Shown here piece by piece: positions 1 to 9,294 of a DNA stretch of 64,000 bases (positions are counted from its first letter, which is position 1; every line of letters starts with the position of its first letter). The notes under the pieces were generated by a model that worked only from the letters and a program-made list of their open reading frames with translations, was not told the DNA's origin and made no database searches. The DNA is from Leptolyngbya sp. NIES-2104 (lineage in GTDB: Bacteria > Cyanobacteriota > Cyanobacteriia > Leptolyngbyales > Leptolyngbyaceae), in the NCBI RefSeq assembly GCF_001485215.1, contig NZ_BBWW01000001.1:2728001-2792000 (forward strand), written 5' to 3'. The position numbers and the translations under genes were made by a program.

Positions 1-909
1 TTGTCCTTGAGCAGTGAGCCAGCGGACTTCATGGATTTTGCTTGCAGTCTTATCTTGCACATCCTGACTGATGGATTGCTGCTGATTAAATTCATTCTCT
101 AAGGCTTCAAGCCTAATCAGCATCTCCAGACGATCGCGGATTGCCTGCAACACGGGTGAAGCTGCTTCTAGCTGCTCACGATTTACTAGCGTTTGGACTC
201 CATTGGTCATCCCCAACAATGAATCTTCTTCCTGTTTGTCCAATCTCGCTCGCCTAATGTCGTTCTGCAAGCGATAAACTTCCCCCTTTGCCTTCGCCTG
301 AGGTTCCCCACGCTCTTCCATATATTTAAACAAGCGACCCAAAATGATACCAAAGAACAGAACGACCAAGGGCAAAAGAGGTCCAGTCCGAACACTAAGG
401 TCAATCGGGAAACTGAGACGTCCTCTACTATTCAGCGTGAAATAAACTGCACCCACATACTGATCAGGCGGCATCGCTGCTCGATTCAGCGTCAGAGGAA
501 GGCTACTGATTTGAGTCGCGGGGAAAGATTGGTTCCCCTGAGCAACTGCGATCGCTTTCTCGCTCAGTTGATAACCTGTAATATCCCCATCTAAAATCAC
601 AGCAGTATTGAGGACATTAATGGTAGAAGTCGTCGGATTGTCAAACTGAAGTTGCCGTTGATCGATCGTCGCACTAGCAGGTAGCAAGAGCCGTGCTAAT
701 TCGCAGTCTAACCACCCTGCACAATTTACCAGTTGCAGACGAATCTGCTCTGTTTTTCTCATCGGAACCAAGGCGTTTCTCGCGTCAGGTTGAATGGGCA
801 GAACGGTTGCGGGCTGTCGATTGACTTCAGGCTGAGGCTCGGTTTGTGCTAACACAGGCATTTGCCATAGCACCAGCGGTAGAATGAGTGTAGGAATCCA
901 TTTTTTCAT
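1..909 (-). CDS. Secreted/membrane coiled-coil protein of unknown function (3' end outside window)
   Basis: The reading frame starts at ATG 909 and stays open to the first base of the window, giving 303 residues without a stop. Residues 1-22 look like a signal peptide (MKKWIPTLILPLVLWQ, then a VLAQ cleavage-like site). About 160 residues of beta-rich, probably extracytoplasmic sequence follow, then one membrane segment (PLLPLVVLFFGIILGRLF) and a charged, coiled-coil-like cytoplasmic part. An AAGG ribosome-binding site precedes the start. The gene lies 33 bp after the EF-hand caspase gene on the same strand, so it is probably the last visible gene of the caspase operon. I do not recognise the family. 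A membrane anchor or receptor for the upstream proteases is inference. Confidence 0.72.
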   Translation of the reverse strand, partial: MKKWIPTLILPLVLWQMPVLAQTEPQPEVNRQPATVLPIQPDARNALVPMRKTEQIRLQLVNCAGWLDCELARLLLPASATIDQRQLQFDNPTTSTINVLNTAVILDGDITGYQLSEKAIAVAQGNQSFPATQISSLPLTLNRAAMPPDQYVGAVYFTLNSRGRLSFPIDLSVRTGPLLPLVVLFFGIILGRLFKYMEERGEPQAKAKGEVYRLQNDIRRARLDKQEEDSLLGMTNGVQTLVNREQLEAASPVLQAIRDRLEMLIRLEALENEFNQQQSISQDVQDKTASKIHEVRWLTAQGQ

Positions 910-942
910 GCTGTTCGCCTTTGAGGTAGTTTGATGTGAGGA

Positions 943-2544
943 TTATACTTTTTCTGATAAAAGGGAATTCGTCAAACTGTAGCGAATCACTTTCATTTCA
1001 ATCTGCTGCAAGTCCTCAGCAGAAATAGTGTCGATCTGAGCGCCGTAGGCATCCGAGGAAGCAGGAAACAAAAAGAATCGGAGACGTTTAGGAGAGGAGA
1101 AAAGGCGAATTTCGCGTAAACCAGGCTTACCTTGGGGTGCAAACAGAAAGCTCCTTTTTGTTTCTCCTGGCATCAAGCCATTAAAGATAATCTCTTCATC
1201 TTCCCAAAGGGTTTCAAGCTGGAACCGACCTGTTTCGTCAAATCCCACCATATAGATGTGTAAGGGGGCTGAAGTCGGATTGTTCAGGCTCAATTGGCAA
1301 AAGCTTTTGGGTTCGATCAAATAGGCTTGACTCTCTCCAAAAGGTTGAGGTGCGATCACCAGAAGTTGTTCCTTCGTTGAACCTGTCATCACAGTAACTT
1401 CTGCTAAAAATTCTCCTTCTGGAATTGATAAGACAGGTGCCCAACAGGGAAGCCGAAGCTGAATTTTACTAAGATCATTGTTAGACAGTGGAATCAGTGA
1501 TTCTTGGAGATCAGCGCGAACCAGGATATCAATGATTTCAGTGACGCGCTGAAAATTACCTTCTCGAAATCTGAGCCGATATTCTAAGTAAAGCGTTTCC
1601 GCGCTGGTAAGTTTGAGCGCGATCGCTTGCTCTGTCAATTCCTTAAATAGGGTGAATTGTCCGGTCTGTAAAGCAGATAGGGCACGGGCTTTTAGCGTAT
1701 CAAAACTCTGATTTCGCAGAGAAATGACCATCTCTCCTTGCTCGTCTCGATGAAAAGCCCCAAACTCTGGGGTCTGAGTTGATCCAGAAGCTTGTCCTAC
1801 TTTCTGTTGTAGGTATAGTCCGAGTTCGGAGGAGGTGATAAAACCATTGCCATCGATATCGGATTCTCCCCAGTTGAACCCGTTAATCAGCGTTCCGGTG
1901 AAAAGAGAATGCCCTGGAACAGGTCCGCCGTCTAAAGCAAGCTGGTCTTGTTTTGCAGAGGTAATCACCTTTCGACTGCGATCGCGGCTAATATCAGCCC
2001 GGAATCGCTCTGCGCTGCGATAGATATTAGCAGCACTTCCCAAGGCAACCCCGCTGTGACAAGCATCTAGAATCACAAGAATATGTCTTGCTGGTAGTTC
2101 AGCCACTTCCTCCAACCAGTGATTCAGTCGAATATAGTCGCTCCAATGTTCTCTATCTTCATCAGGCATTCGGGCATCGACTGGAATGATATAGCCTACT
2201 TCTGAGTCTTGAGCAATTCGGGTGTGTCCATGTCCGGCAAAGAACAATACCAGGCTATCATCCTCTTTCAGCAGTTCATGCAGTTGCTCTTCGATCAGAG
2301 CTTCGATCGCTTCTTGTGTTGCAGCAGCATCAATTAGAGGCGCGATCGGTGCTGTAAACCCTAATTTGTCAATCAACGCTTGCTGTAATCCCAAGGCATC
2401 TTGAACCGCATTGTTAAGGGTTCGCCAATGAGCATAAGTGTTGATTCCGATGACGACAACCAGCGATCGTCCCTGTTTTACAGGCTCAGGTTCAACTTTG
2501 ACTGGATTGAGTGTTCGGAACTCGCTAGTAGAGATTTCAGACAT
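943..2544 (-). CDS. Caspase-family (C14) protease with an EF-hand loop
   Basis: This 533-residue protein has an N-terminal caspase fold: strand VVVIGINTY near residue 30, catalytic His105 in FFAGHGH and Cys162 in LDACHSG. It therefore resembles a bacterial orthocaspase, a family that usually cuts after Arg or Lys. Residues 229-240 (DIDGNGFITSSE) match the EF-hand calcium loop, with acidic or polar ligands at positions 1, 3, 5 and 12, Gly6 and Ile8. The remaining ~260 residues hold a helical stretch and a beta-rich C-terminal domain resembling the DUF4384-type regions of other caspase proteins. I chose ATG 2544 over more upstream starts because it overlaps the preceding stop by 8 nt (ATGTCTGA), a typical coupling junction. 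The substrate is unknown. Confidence 0.9.
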   Translation of the reverse strand: MSEISTSEFRTLNPVKVEPEPVKQGRSLVVVIGINTYAHWRTLNNAVQDALGLQQALIDKLGFTAPIAPLIDAAATQEAIEALIEEQLHELLKEDDSLVLFFAGHGHTRIAQDSEVGYIIPVDARMPDEDREHWSDYIRLNHWLEEVAELPARHILVILDACHSGVALGSAANIYRSAERFRADISRDRSRKVITSAKQDQLALDGGPVPGHSLFTGTLINGFNWGESDIDGNGFITSSELGLYLQQKVGQASGSTQTPEFGAFHRDEQGEMVISLRNQSFDTLKARALSALQTGQFTLFKELTEQAIALKLTSAETLYLEYRLRFREGNFQRVTEIIDILVRADLQESLIPLSNNDLSKIQLRLPCWAPVLSIPEGEFLAEVTVMTGSTKEQLLVIAPQPFGESQAYLIEPKSFCQLSLNNPTSAPLHIYMVGFDETGRFQLETLWEDEEIIFNGLMPGETKRSFLFAPQGKPGLREIRLFSSPKRLRFFLFPASSDAYGAQIDTISAEDLQQIEMKVIRYSLTNSLLSEKV

Positions 2545-5500
2545 CGTTCTCATTCCAGACATATTTTCGACAAATCTCACAAACTTCTTTTGCTAAATCA
2601 GTTTGAGGATTTTTAAAGGAATTATGGTTGCGAATGCGATTACAACAAACTTGAAGCCATTCCTTCCAATTGCCTCGCCACAAATGCAGAGTTCCCTCTG
2701 AACTCCCGGCAGCAATAATTCGTCCATCTGAACTAAAGGCTACAGAGTTAATTGCATGATCACGTCCTTGAAATGTAGCAATAAGATTTCCGTCACTATC
2801 CCATAAAAACGCTTTGCCCCCACCACTGACAATCGTTTTTCCATCGGGGCTAAAACAAGCCGAGTAAACTGAATTTGAATGTCTAAACCGTTTGCGATCT
2901 CCTTCTTTCCAGTTCCAAAGAAATACTGATCCACCCACATCGCTGGTAATAATGGTCTTCCCGTCCTGGCTAAATCGTACACTTTGAATCACATTATCGG
3001 CTTCTCCAGGTAAAGCCTGAACTATATTTTTACTCCAATCCCATACGCGCACCGCAAATCCAGAACCACATGCCAGCACTGACCCATCTGGACTAAAAGC
3101 CAACAGATTAGAACTCGCTGAACTTTGCAGGGGAAGACTATTCTTCAAATTCCCATTCACATCCCATAAGTGAACTGCGTCAGTGTTCATACTCGCTACA
3201 AGATTGCTGTTTGGACTAAAAGCCACTGATCTTGTATCTTTTCGCTCACCGAAAGAGCGGATGACTTCACCCTTGAGATTCCAAAGGCGCACTTCGCAGT
3301 CATCGCAACCACCCGCAATCATCGTTCCATCTGGACTCAGGGCAACAGAAGAAATTCGGCTTTTTTCAACCTCAAGTATTTTCTCATTTGCGTTCGCTAA
3401 GTTCCAGACCCGAATTGTTTCGTCAAAACTGCCACTCGCGAGTTGCTGTCCCTCTGGACTAAACGTTACAGTTGCTATCTCTGTCTCGTGTGCAGCAAAA
3501 GCTTCGATTTCATCTCTTTCTAAATCCCAAATTTTGATAGCGCTTCCACTCTCTCCCGTCACAAAGTGTTGACCATCATTGCTAAAAGCAACACAGTTGA
3601 TATAGTACGAGTTTTGCGAAAAATACTCCTCCACCTGAAGACCTTCGACTGTCCATGAGCAGATTCCATGACCAACACCGACTATTTTTTGTCCATCTGG
3701 GCTGAATAAGATTGCAGCAACTCCACCTTGTTTTAGAGGCTGCGAGATGAGAGCTTCACCCTTTAAGTTCCACAGGCGAATGGTTGAATCTGCACCGCAG
3801 CTAGCGATCGATTGGCTGTCTGAACTAAAAATCGCGCAGTATACTCCTTTCCTGATTGAAGTATTGTCCTGATGTCCTACAAAGGGGTCGCCGATCCATC
3901 TGCCTTTTGAGTTCCACAATCGAATTGTATTGTCAATTCCTCCACTCACTATGTATTGTCCATCTGGACTAACAGCAACTGAGTTAATTGCTCCTTGATG
4001 ACCGTTGAGAGGTTTCCGAATTAACTCGCCTCGTAAGTTCCAGAAGCAAATCATTCCATCTGCTCCCCCACTCACAATGTATTGTCCTTCCGGGCTGACT
4101 GCAACTGAGGTGACCGCTCCCTGATGCCCTACAAATGGCTCTCCAATCGGTTGCAGTTGAAAATTCCAGAGGCGAATCGTTCCATCATCACTAGCACTGA
4201 TGATGTACTGCCCATTATGTCCAAATGCGACAGCATTTACCTCTCCCTCATGACCCACAAATGCAGGTGTAACTAGACCTTGTTCCCAATTCCATAGTCT
4301 GAGAGTCTTATCTGTACTACCACTAACCACATATCGGTTAGTCGGATGAAAGGCGATCGAGGTTATCTTTTGGGTGTGTTGTCCTTGAAAGGTGATGTTC
4401 GGAATTCGAGCCTTGTTCATAACGGTGTATAGGCTCCGTTGTACAGAAGTCAGCATTTCATGGGGTAGCTCCTCTAAATTTTGCCCTGTTGCTTGAATAG
4501 CTAGAGTCATCGCCTCCAGTGGACTAATAGAAAGCTGCGTCATGACTCTCGCTGCTTTTTGCCCTAGCTCTGTTCTGACGGTTAGCTCTCTCTCTCTTCG
4601 CTTTTGGTGTTCTCTAAAGTCAAGACTAGCCTGAATAAACCGAATTTCTAGGCGATTCAACCAAGTATCTTTCTGCTTTAAGAGTTTTTCTAATCGATCT
4701 AGTCGATCGCCATCGGGCAAGAGAGGTCCATCATTGTACCAGTCGTTCGCTGCAGGGGTAAGACGTTGCTGCAATGCCAAAGTTTCCTGCTCTTGCTCAA
4801 TCCATTCTTGCAACCGATTCCAGCGCAGCAGTAAGTCATGAGCGGGTTCGACATAGTTTCTTCCCATCTCCTGCCCTTTGACTAACAAACGCGCATTGAC
4901 GAGTTGATCGATGACGTTCTCCCGCCGCCGATTCTCCGTCTCGCTTGGATACACTAACTCTACTTCTGGTACTTGCCGCCGTGCAATGCTGCTTCCCTTA
5001 AGTGTCACCATTCGCAGCATGACTCGTCGCATCGTTGCCCGTTCGAGATTGCCCAATGATTCATACTCCTCGGTTGCTCTTCGAGTCAATGCTCCCGCTA
5101 CGCCACCTAATTCTTCATAATCTTGCAGCCGCAGAGCGCGATCGGTACTTTCATCTTTCGTCCACCGCTCTCGCAGCTTTACGTATAGCTCACTGAGGGT
5201 AAAAGATAGCAACGGTAATGCTCCTGGCATTTGCCCTACTTCGTCGATGAGCATTCCGACTAAATTATCTGGCTCAAAATACAACGCCTGCTTTAATGCA
5301 GGTCCCTCGATCGCTTGCCGCAACTCATCTGAGTTCATCGCCCTTACTGGAAACCGAGCCGCCTGCCAGTATGTTTGTAACGGCGAATCGAGAAAACGCG
5401 GCTCAAAATCTGATCGCAGCGTCACTACCACTCGCCATTGCTGCGGACAAACTGCGATCGCGTCTCGCAGCAGTTCCAGGAAAGGCAGTTGTTTGCTGTC

Positions 5501-7075
5501 GGACGCGCGATCTCGCTCAATCCAACTACTTTGGCTCATCGTAATCAGCTCCTCAAACTGATCAATCACCAGGAGCAGGGTTGCATTAGGATGGGTCTGG
5601 CTCCACTTTTGAATTTCGTTACCAAGATAGTGCGGATCTTGCTGAAGCTGTTGTGCGATCGCTTCAATCTCGGTTAGAAGTGATTGATGTAGGTTCGTGA
5701 GCGATCGCTGTTCTTCTACTGAACAAAGTTCCTGTAGCTGAACGAAATAATCTTCAATCAGCAGCAGTTTTGTCTCAGGTCTGGCACTGTCCCAACCTGC
5801 TATCGGAGCAGTACTTTGTTTCAGCTTTTCATCTAAAAAGCAGACCTGCGGCAATTGCTCGATTAAAGCAGGATTTACGATCGGCAATAGTATTCTTGCC
5901 AAAGCTGTAAATGGCGACAATTGAGGACGCATTGGCTCAAGAATGAACCATTGACCTTCATCCGTTCGTAAGCGAGGGAGTAATCCTGCCTTGACTAAAC
6001 TGGATTTTCCGGAGCCGGAAACACCTAATACAACATGAAGCGTTTGGTTCGGTTGGCAAAGTTTTTTGACCAAAGCCTCAATCAAGACCTGTCTACCAAA
6101 GAAGAACGCAGCATGTTTTTCATCAAACGACTTCAAACCGCGGTAGGGGTTATTCTCCTCATTCAGTTCCGGTGCAGGCTCAAGTTGTTTTTCTGGATCA
6201 AATCTGGGCGCGGTGAAGATAAATTCCCCTTTGTCATAGTCCCGCCGCAGTGGAAAAAGCCCAGGCGTTTGTTGCTCTTTCGACAACTCACTGACCCGTC
6301 TCTCTAAATAAACAAATAGTTCGTGAGCAGTAACAACTCCATCAGGAATTAAATCTGCATTTTGCCGCTGAGAGTCTTTGTTGTACTGTAAGCCTTCTAG
6401 GAGTGCAAGGGCGAACGGTGAATGCAGGCGATCGTTGTATCCCAAAACTTCACCCCGTTTATCCTGATTCAACTTCGCCACATCCAGAGCTTCCTGGTCG
6501 TGAGCAGCAGAAGTAATCAACTGCCATGCAGGATAACGAATAAACCGATAGTAATGCTCTCGATGAATGGTTTTCAGAACCGGGATCAGGTCTCGACGAC
6601 CCACCCAGCGAAATGTCCCAGCAAAACAACAATCGAGAATGACCAGCAGATGATGACATGCTAGTTTGCTCAGTTCCTCAGCAACTTCCTGCATTGGCAG
6701 AAAGGAGTCTGGATTGGCGGGGTCAGCATCTTGGGGCACTAGATAGCCTTCAGGACCGTCTTCATTGGTGCGTGGCAAGCCATGACCCGCAAAATAGAAG
6801 ATTAAGCGATCGCCCTCATTAGGCTGTAGTTGGGGTAGCGTTTTAGTGAGAACATCTCTAATTTCCACAAGAGTTGCCTGCTGATTCAACAGACGAATCA
6901 CTTCTGTTTTTGGATTGATTTGCTGATAAGCGTAGTCCGTTTCTAACAAGTCCGCAATGGCAGAAGCATCACTCACAGGCGTACTGAGCTTATGAATGCT
7001 TTTACTTGCATAGTCATCTACTCCAATGACGACTGCCAGATTCCGAGTAAAGTTTGTTCTGGTATCCCATGCCAT
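2537..7075 (-). CDS. Caspase - STAND NTPase - 14x WD40 multidomain protein
   Basis: This 1512-residue protein has three parts. Residues 10-290 are a caspase domain with His98 in FYFAGHG and Cys150 in LDCCFAG. Residues 310-800 are a STAND-type NTPase that opens with NPYRGLKSFDEKHA and FFGR, then Walker A GVSGSGKSS (351-359) and Walker B LLLVIDQFEEL (about 500-510). Residues 895-1465 contain 14 WD40 repeats, enough for two seven-bladed propellers. Such proteins are thought to sense a ligand with the repeats, oligomerise with ATP and activate the protease. ATG 7075 is chosen because AGGAGGA lies 5 nt upstream. An upstream in-frame start at 7132 would overlap the previous gene. A degenerate EF-hand-like segment (DLIPDGVVTAHE) occupies the place of the true EF-hand in the next gene. 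Target and trigger are unknown. Confidence 0.93.
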   Translation of the reverse strand: MAWDTRTNFTRNLAVVIGVDDYASKSIHKLSTPVSDASAIADLLETDYAYQQINPKTEVIRLLNQQATLVEIRDVLTKTLPQLQPNEGDRLIFYFAGHGLPRTNEDGPEGYLVPQDADPANPDSFLPMQEVAEELSKLACHHLLVILDCCFAGTFRWVGRRDLIPVLKTIHREHYYRFIRYPAWQLITSAAHDQEALDVAKLNQDKRGEVLGYNDRLHSPFALALLEGLQYNKDSQRQNADLIPDGVVTAHELFVYLERRVSELSKEQQTPGLFPLRRDYDKGEFIFTAPRFDPEKQLEPAPELNEENNPYRGLKSFDEKHAAFFFGRQVLIEALVKKLCQPNQTLHVVLGVSGSGKSSLVKAGLLPRLRTDEGQWFILEPMRPQLSPFTALARILLPIVNPALIEQLPQVCFLDEKLKQSTAPIAGWDSARPETKLLLIEDYFVQLQELCSVEEQRSLTNLHQSLLTEIEAIAQQLQQDPHYLGNEIQKWSQTHPNATLLLVIDQFEELITMSQSSWIERDRASDSKQLPFLELLRDAIAVCPQQWRVVVTLRSDFEPRFLDSPLQTYWQAARFPVRAMNSDELRQAIEGPALKQALYFEPDNLVGMLIDEVGQMPGALPLLSFTLSELYVKLRERWTKDESTDRALRLQDYEELGGVAGALTRRATEEYESLGNLERATMRRVMLRMVTLKGSSIARRQVPEVELVYPSETENRRRENVIDQLVNARLLVKGQEMGRNYVEPAHDLLLRWNRLQEWIEQEQETLALQQRLTPAANDWYNDGPLLPDGDRLDRLEKLLKQKDTWLNRLEIRFIQASLDFREHQKRRERELTVRTELGQKAARVMTQLSISPLEAMTLAIQATGQNLEELPHEMLTSVQRSLYTVMNKARIPNITFQGQHTQKITSIAFHPTNRYVVSGSTDKTLRLWNWEQGLVTPAFVGHEGEVNAVAFGHNGQYIISASDDGTIRLWNFQLQPIGEPFVGHQGAVTSVAVSPEGQYIVSGGADGMICFWNLRGELIRKPLNGHQGAINSVAVSPDGQYIVSGGIDNTIRLWNSKGRWIGDPFVGHQDNTSIRKGVYCAIFSSDSQSIASCGADSTIRLWNLKGEALISQPLKQGGVAAILFSPDGQKIVGVGHGICSWTVEGLQVEEYFSQNSYYINCVAFSNDGQHFVTGESGSAIKIWDLERDEIEAFAAHETEIATVTFSPEGQQLASGSFDETIRVWNLANANEKILEVEKSRISSVALSPDGTMIAGGCDDCEVRLWNLKGEVIRSFGERKDTRSVAFSPNSNLVASMNTDAVHLWDVNGNLKNSLPLQSSASSNLLAFSPDGSVLACGSGFAVRVWDWSKNIVQALPGEADNVIQSVRFSQDGKTIITSDVGGSVFLWNWKEGDRKRFRHSNSVYSACFSPDGKTIVSGGGKAFLWDSDGNLIATFQGRDHAINSVAFSSDGRIIAAGSSEGTLHLWRGNWKEWLQVCCNRIRNHNSFKNPQTDLAKEVCEICRKYVWNENDV

Positions 7076-7089
7076 CGCTGTCCTCCTAG

Positions 7090-9171
7090 CTATCCTCTTT
7101 TGACTGTTACTGTAACCTGCTTTGTCGTCCACTCCTTGCTCGGATACTTCGCAGGATTCAAGCTGCGGGTTTCAGGGGCTTCGTCTGTAATAGTTGACAA
7201 TAGTGCTTCTAAAGAATTGCTAGGATTTTTGCCAGCTAGATTGCCACCGCGAGTTAACGGTTGATCGATCGCGGGAAGTTCTAACCACCGAAAATTTGCT
7301 TCACCGACTGTCGCAAACACTTTTGCTGTGTCTAACATTTCTGTATATCCGGTTGGCAAACTCAATCTGAATGGAATAATTTCCTCATTACCAGATTCGA
7401 GTGTGATAAATCTTGAACCTGGATCATGGGGATGAATTTGGGTGACTGCCCAGTTAGAACCTAGATGCAAAATTGCAACATTCAAGGTGCTTGGAGAGCC
7501 ATTATGAACTCGTAAGAAAATCCATTTATCTGCTTTGCTCATTGGAGCATTAGGATCATCAAAAGGCTTCAGTGTAGATATGTCTGGAATTCCATCCTCT
7601 GGATCATATTTTTCTAGCTGACCCACCCATTCAACGATTAGTTTGCTGGTTAACGGAGACGACTTATCTAGATTCGCGAGTTGTTCCGCCGCCTGATATT
7701 TTGCTAGATGAACTAATCGTTTCACGATCGTTTGAGCTGCGTCTGGAGTACCTAAATTTACCGCAGGTCGTAAATTCGGATAAGGCTTTCCAGCAGAATC
7801 ACAAATCTCATACTCTCCGCTTTGATTGAGAGATACGATATAATGAATCGGTTTATCGCTCTCTAATTCAATCCATTTGTTGTCTTTTAGAGCATCTCGT
7901 ACTGTTTGTAGGGCTGACACTTCCTCTGGAGTAGTGCGTTCAGTGGAGTCGAGATGGACTCTCCGGACTAAATTTGTTGATGCTGCTAAAAGCACTGCCT
8001 GATCGCTCTGTTTTACTGGTGGCTTGTTGTCGATCACTTCCACTGTACACCAAGACTCAGTTGCACCTGCCTCGACAACAGTGGCAACTGCAATTCGATT
8101 CTCCTGAGAAAAGTCTTTGATCCCGAATGGATAGATCGCAAAAGAAGTCTCCTCGCGTAAACCAACTGCCCGCCCCGTGTTCATTAAAATCCGTCTATCA
8201 GTCTCATCCACCTTCATGACCGTCACGGCATAGTGAGCAGTGCCAAATTCTGTCCCAAACACTTCTCGATTCCCTTCTCCCATTAACATAGGGGTTTGCT
8301 GAGAAAATTGACTATGAATCTTAGCATTGAGAAAATCTTGAATATCTTTGTAGGTTAATCCGGGAGTTTTTTGTCTCAGAATATCTAATAACCAGTAGGT
8401 CAGTGCGCCATTCCGTTCGCCACCTGTACGATCGAAGGCGTACTCATAAGCAAGCTCATTGGGACGGCAAGCCGCCAGTAGCACATAGTCTTTGCTATCG
8501 GGCAGCAATCGCCCTGGCTCTAGTCCACGAGTTCCCTCTGTGAGTTCTTGCCAGGTCTTTGCTAAGTTCTCCTCAGAAGCAACCAAGCTCTTTAGAGGTC
8601 GAGGGGTGGTATCGACCCCTTCAACGCCGCGAACCTCAGCATCTCCGCGTGTTGCACCTCCAGAATGGCAGCAATCTAAAACGACAGTCGTAATGAGTCC
8701 TTTCTTGACCATTTGCTTGAGCAGATTACCCAGTTCAATGTCTCGAAGATACTGGCTCTCACCAATATCAGCCGGAACCAGTCCTTCATCGATCGCATCT
8801 TCTCTACCCTTAATCTTGGGATACACGGTTTTTGCCCGCCCACCGTGTCCAGAATAGTGAACATAGACCTGGGCACCTGCTGGAGCCATCTCGGTTAGCT
8901 GCTTGAACTTTGCTACGATGTTTGCGTAGGTCGCTAGTCGATCAATCGATTCCACTGGTTCACGCGATTCAGGATCGCTGCTGGTGGAAGTGAGTTTAAG
9001 AATCTGGCTTTGAGGGACTTTTAGAACTTGTGTTAAATGTGCCTCAACGTGTTGAATGTCTCGCACACAGCCGCCCAGATTTTTATAGGAGTTTCCATCT
9101 GACAAGCGGTTGGGTCGGTAGCAATTGATGCCAATCAGCAGAGCATACAAATTAGGTGTTTGGTCAGTCAT
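7090..9171 (-). CDS. Caspase-family (C14) protease with C-terminal accessory domains
   Basis: This is a 693-residue protein. The first 320 residues form a caspase domain: LLIGINCY at residue 11, catalytic His109 in YSGHGG and Cys168 in LDCCHSGG. The spacing and the acidic S1-pocket-type sequence fit metacaspase/orthocaspase proteases. The rest is unassigned. It includes a segment near residues 550-650 (WIFLRVHNGSPSTLNVAIL, then a Gly/Pro-rich beta stretch) resembling the DUF4384-like domain often fused to bacterial caspases. It is the first gene of the three-caspase cluster, ends 15 nt before the ATG of the STAND protein, and has its own promoter-like sequence upstream. Proteolytic activity is predicted from intact catalytic residues, but the role in cell death or defence is inference. 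Confidence 0.92.
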   Translation of the reverse strand: MTDQTPNLYALLIGINCYRPNRLSDGNSYKNLGGCVRDIQHVEAHLTQVLKVPQSQILKLTSTSSDPESREPVESIDRLATYANIVAKFKQLTEMAPAGAQVYVHYSGHGGRAKTVYPKIKGREDAIDEGLVPADIGESQYLRDIELGNLLKQMVKKGLITTVVLDCCHSGGATRGDAEVRGVEGVDTTPRPLKSLVASEENLAKTWQELTEGTRGLEPGRLLPDSKDYVLLAACRPNELAYEYAFDRTGGERNGALTYWLLDILRQKTPGLTYKDIQDFLNAKIHSQFSQQTPMLMGEGNREVFGTEFGTAHYAVTVMKVDETDRRILMNTGRAVGLREETSFAIYPFGIKDFSQENRIAVATVVEAGATESWCTVEVIDNKPPVKQSDQAVLLAASTNLVRRVHLDSTERTTPEEVSALQTVRDALKDNKWIELESDKPIHYIVSLNQSGEYEICDSAGKPYPNLRPAVNLGTPDAAQTIVKRLVHLAKYQAAEQLANLDKSSPLTSKLIVEWVGQLEKYDPEDGIPDISTLKPFDDPNAPMSKADKWIFLRVHNGSPSTLNVAILHLGSNWAVTQIHPHDPGSRFITLESGNEEIIPFRLSLPTGYTEMLDTAKVFATVGEANFRWLELPAIDQPLTRGGNLAGKNPSNSLEALLSTITDEAPETRSLNPAKYPSKEWTTKQVTVTVKRG

Positions 9172-9266
9172 CGGATTAATCGAGTTACAGGTGTGATCAC
9201 GAGCTGAAGCGCTGCTGCATCATCGCTCTAAGTGACGATCGCTTAGGGTAAGATGCAACAACGCTT

Positions 9267-9294
9267 ATTCTAAAACAGTTCAAACTCAAGCCAA
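9267..9294 (-). promoter_or_regulatory. Candidate sigma-70-type promoter of the caspase operon
   Basis: On the minus strand TTGGCT (9294-9289) and TAGAAT (9272-9267) are separated by 16 bp, about 96 bp before the first caspase start codon. The -35 box overlaps the end of the M15 peptidase gene. The match is reasonable but unproven. If real, the caspase genes can be transcribed apart from the wall-lytic genes. Confidence 0.4.

Noticed and set aside
2600-4400. Regularly repeated sequence resembling a tandem DNA repeat or CRISPR-like array
   Set aside because: The periodicity is that of WD40 codons in an open reading frame. Units vary in length and sequence, with no constant repeats or spacers.
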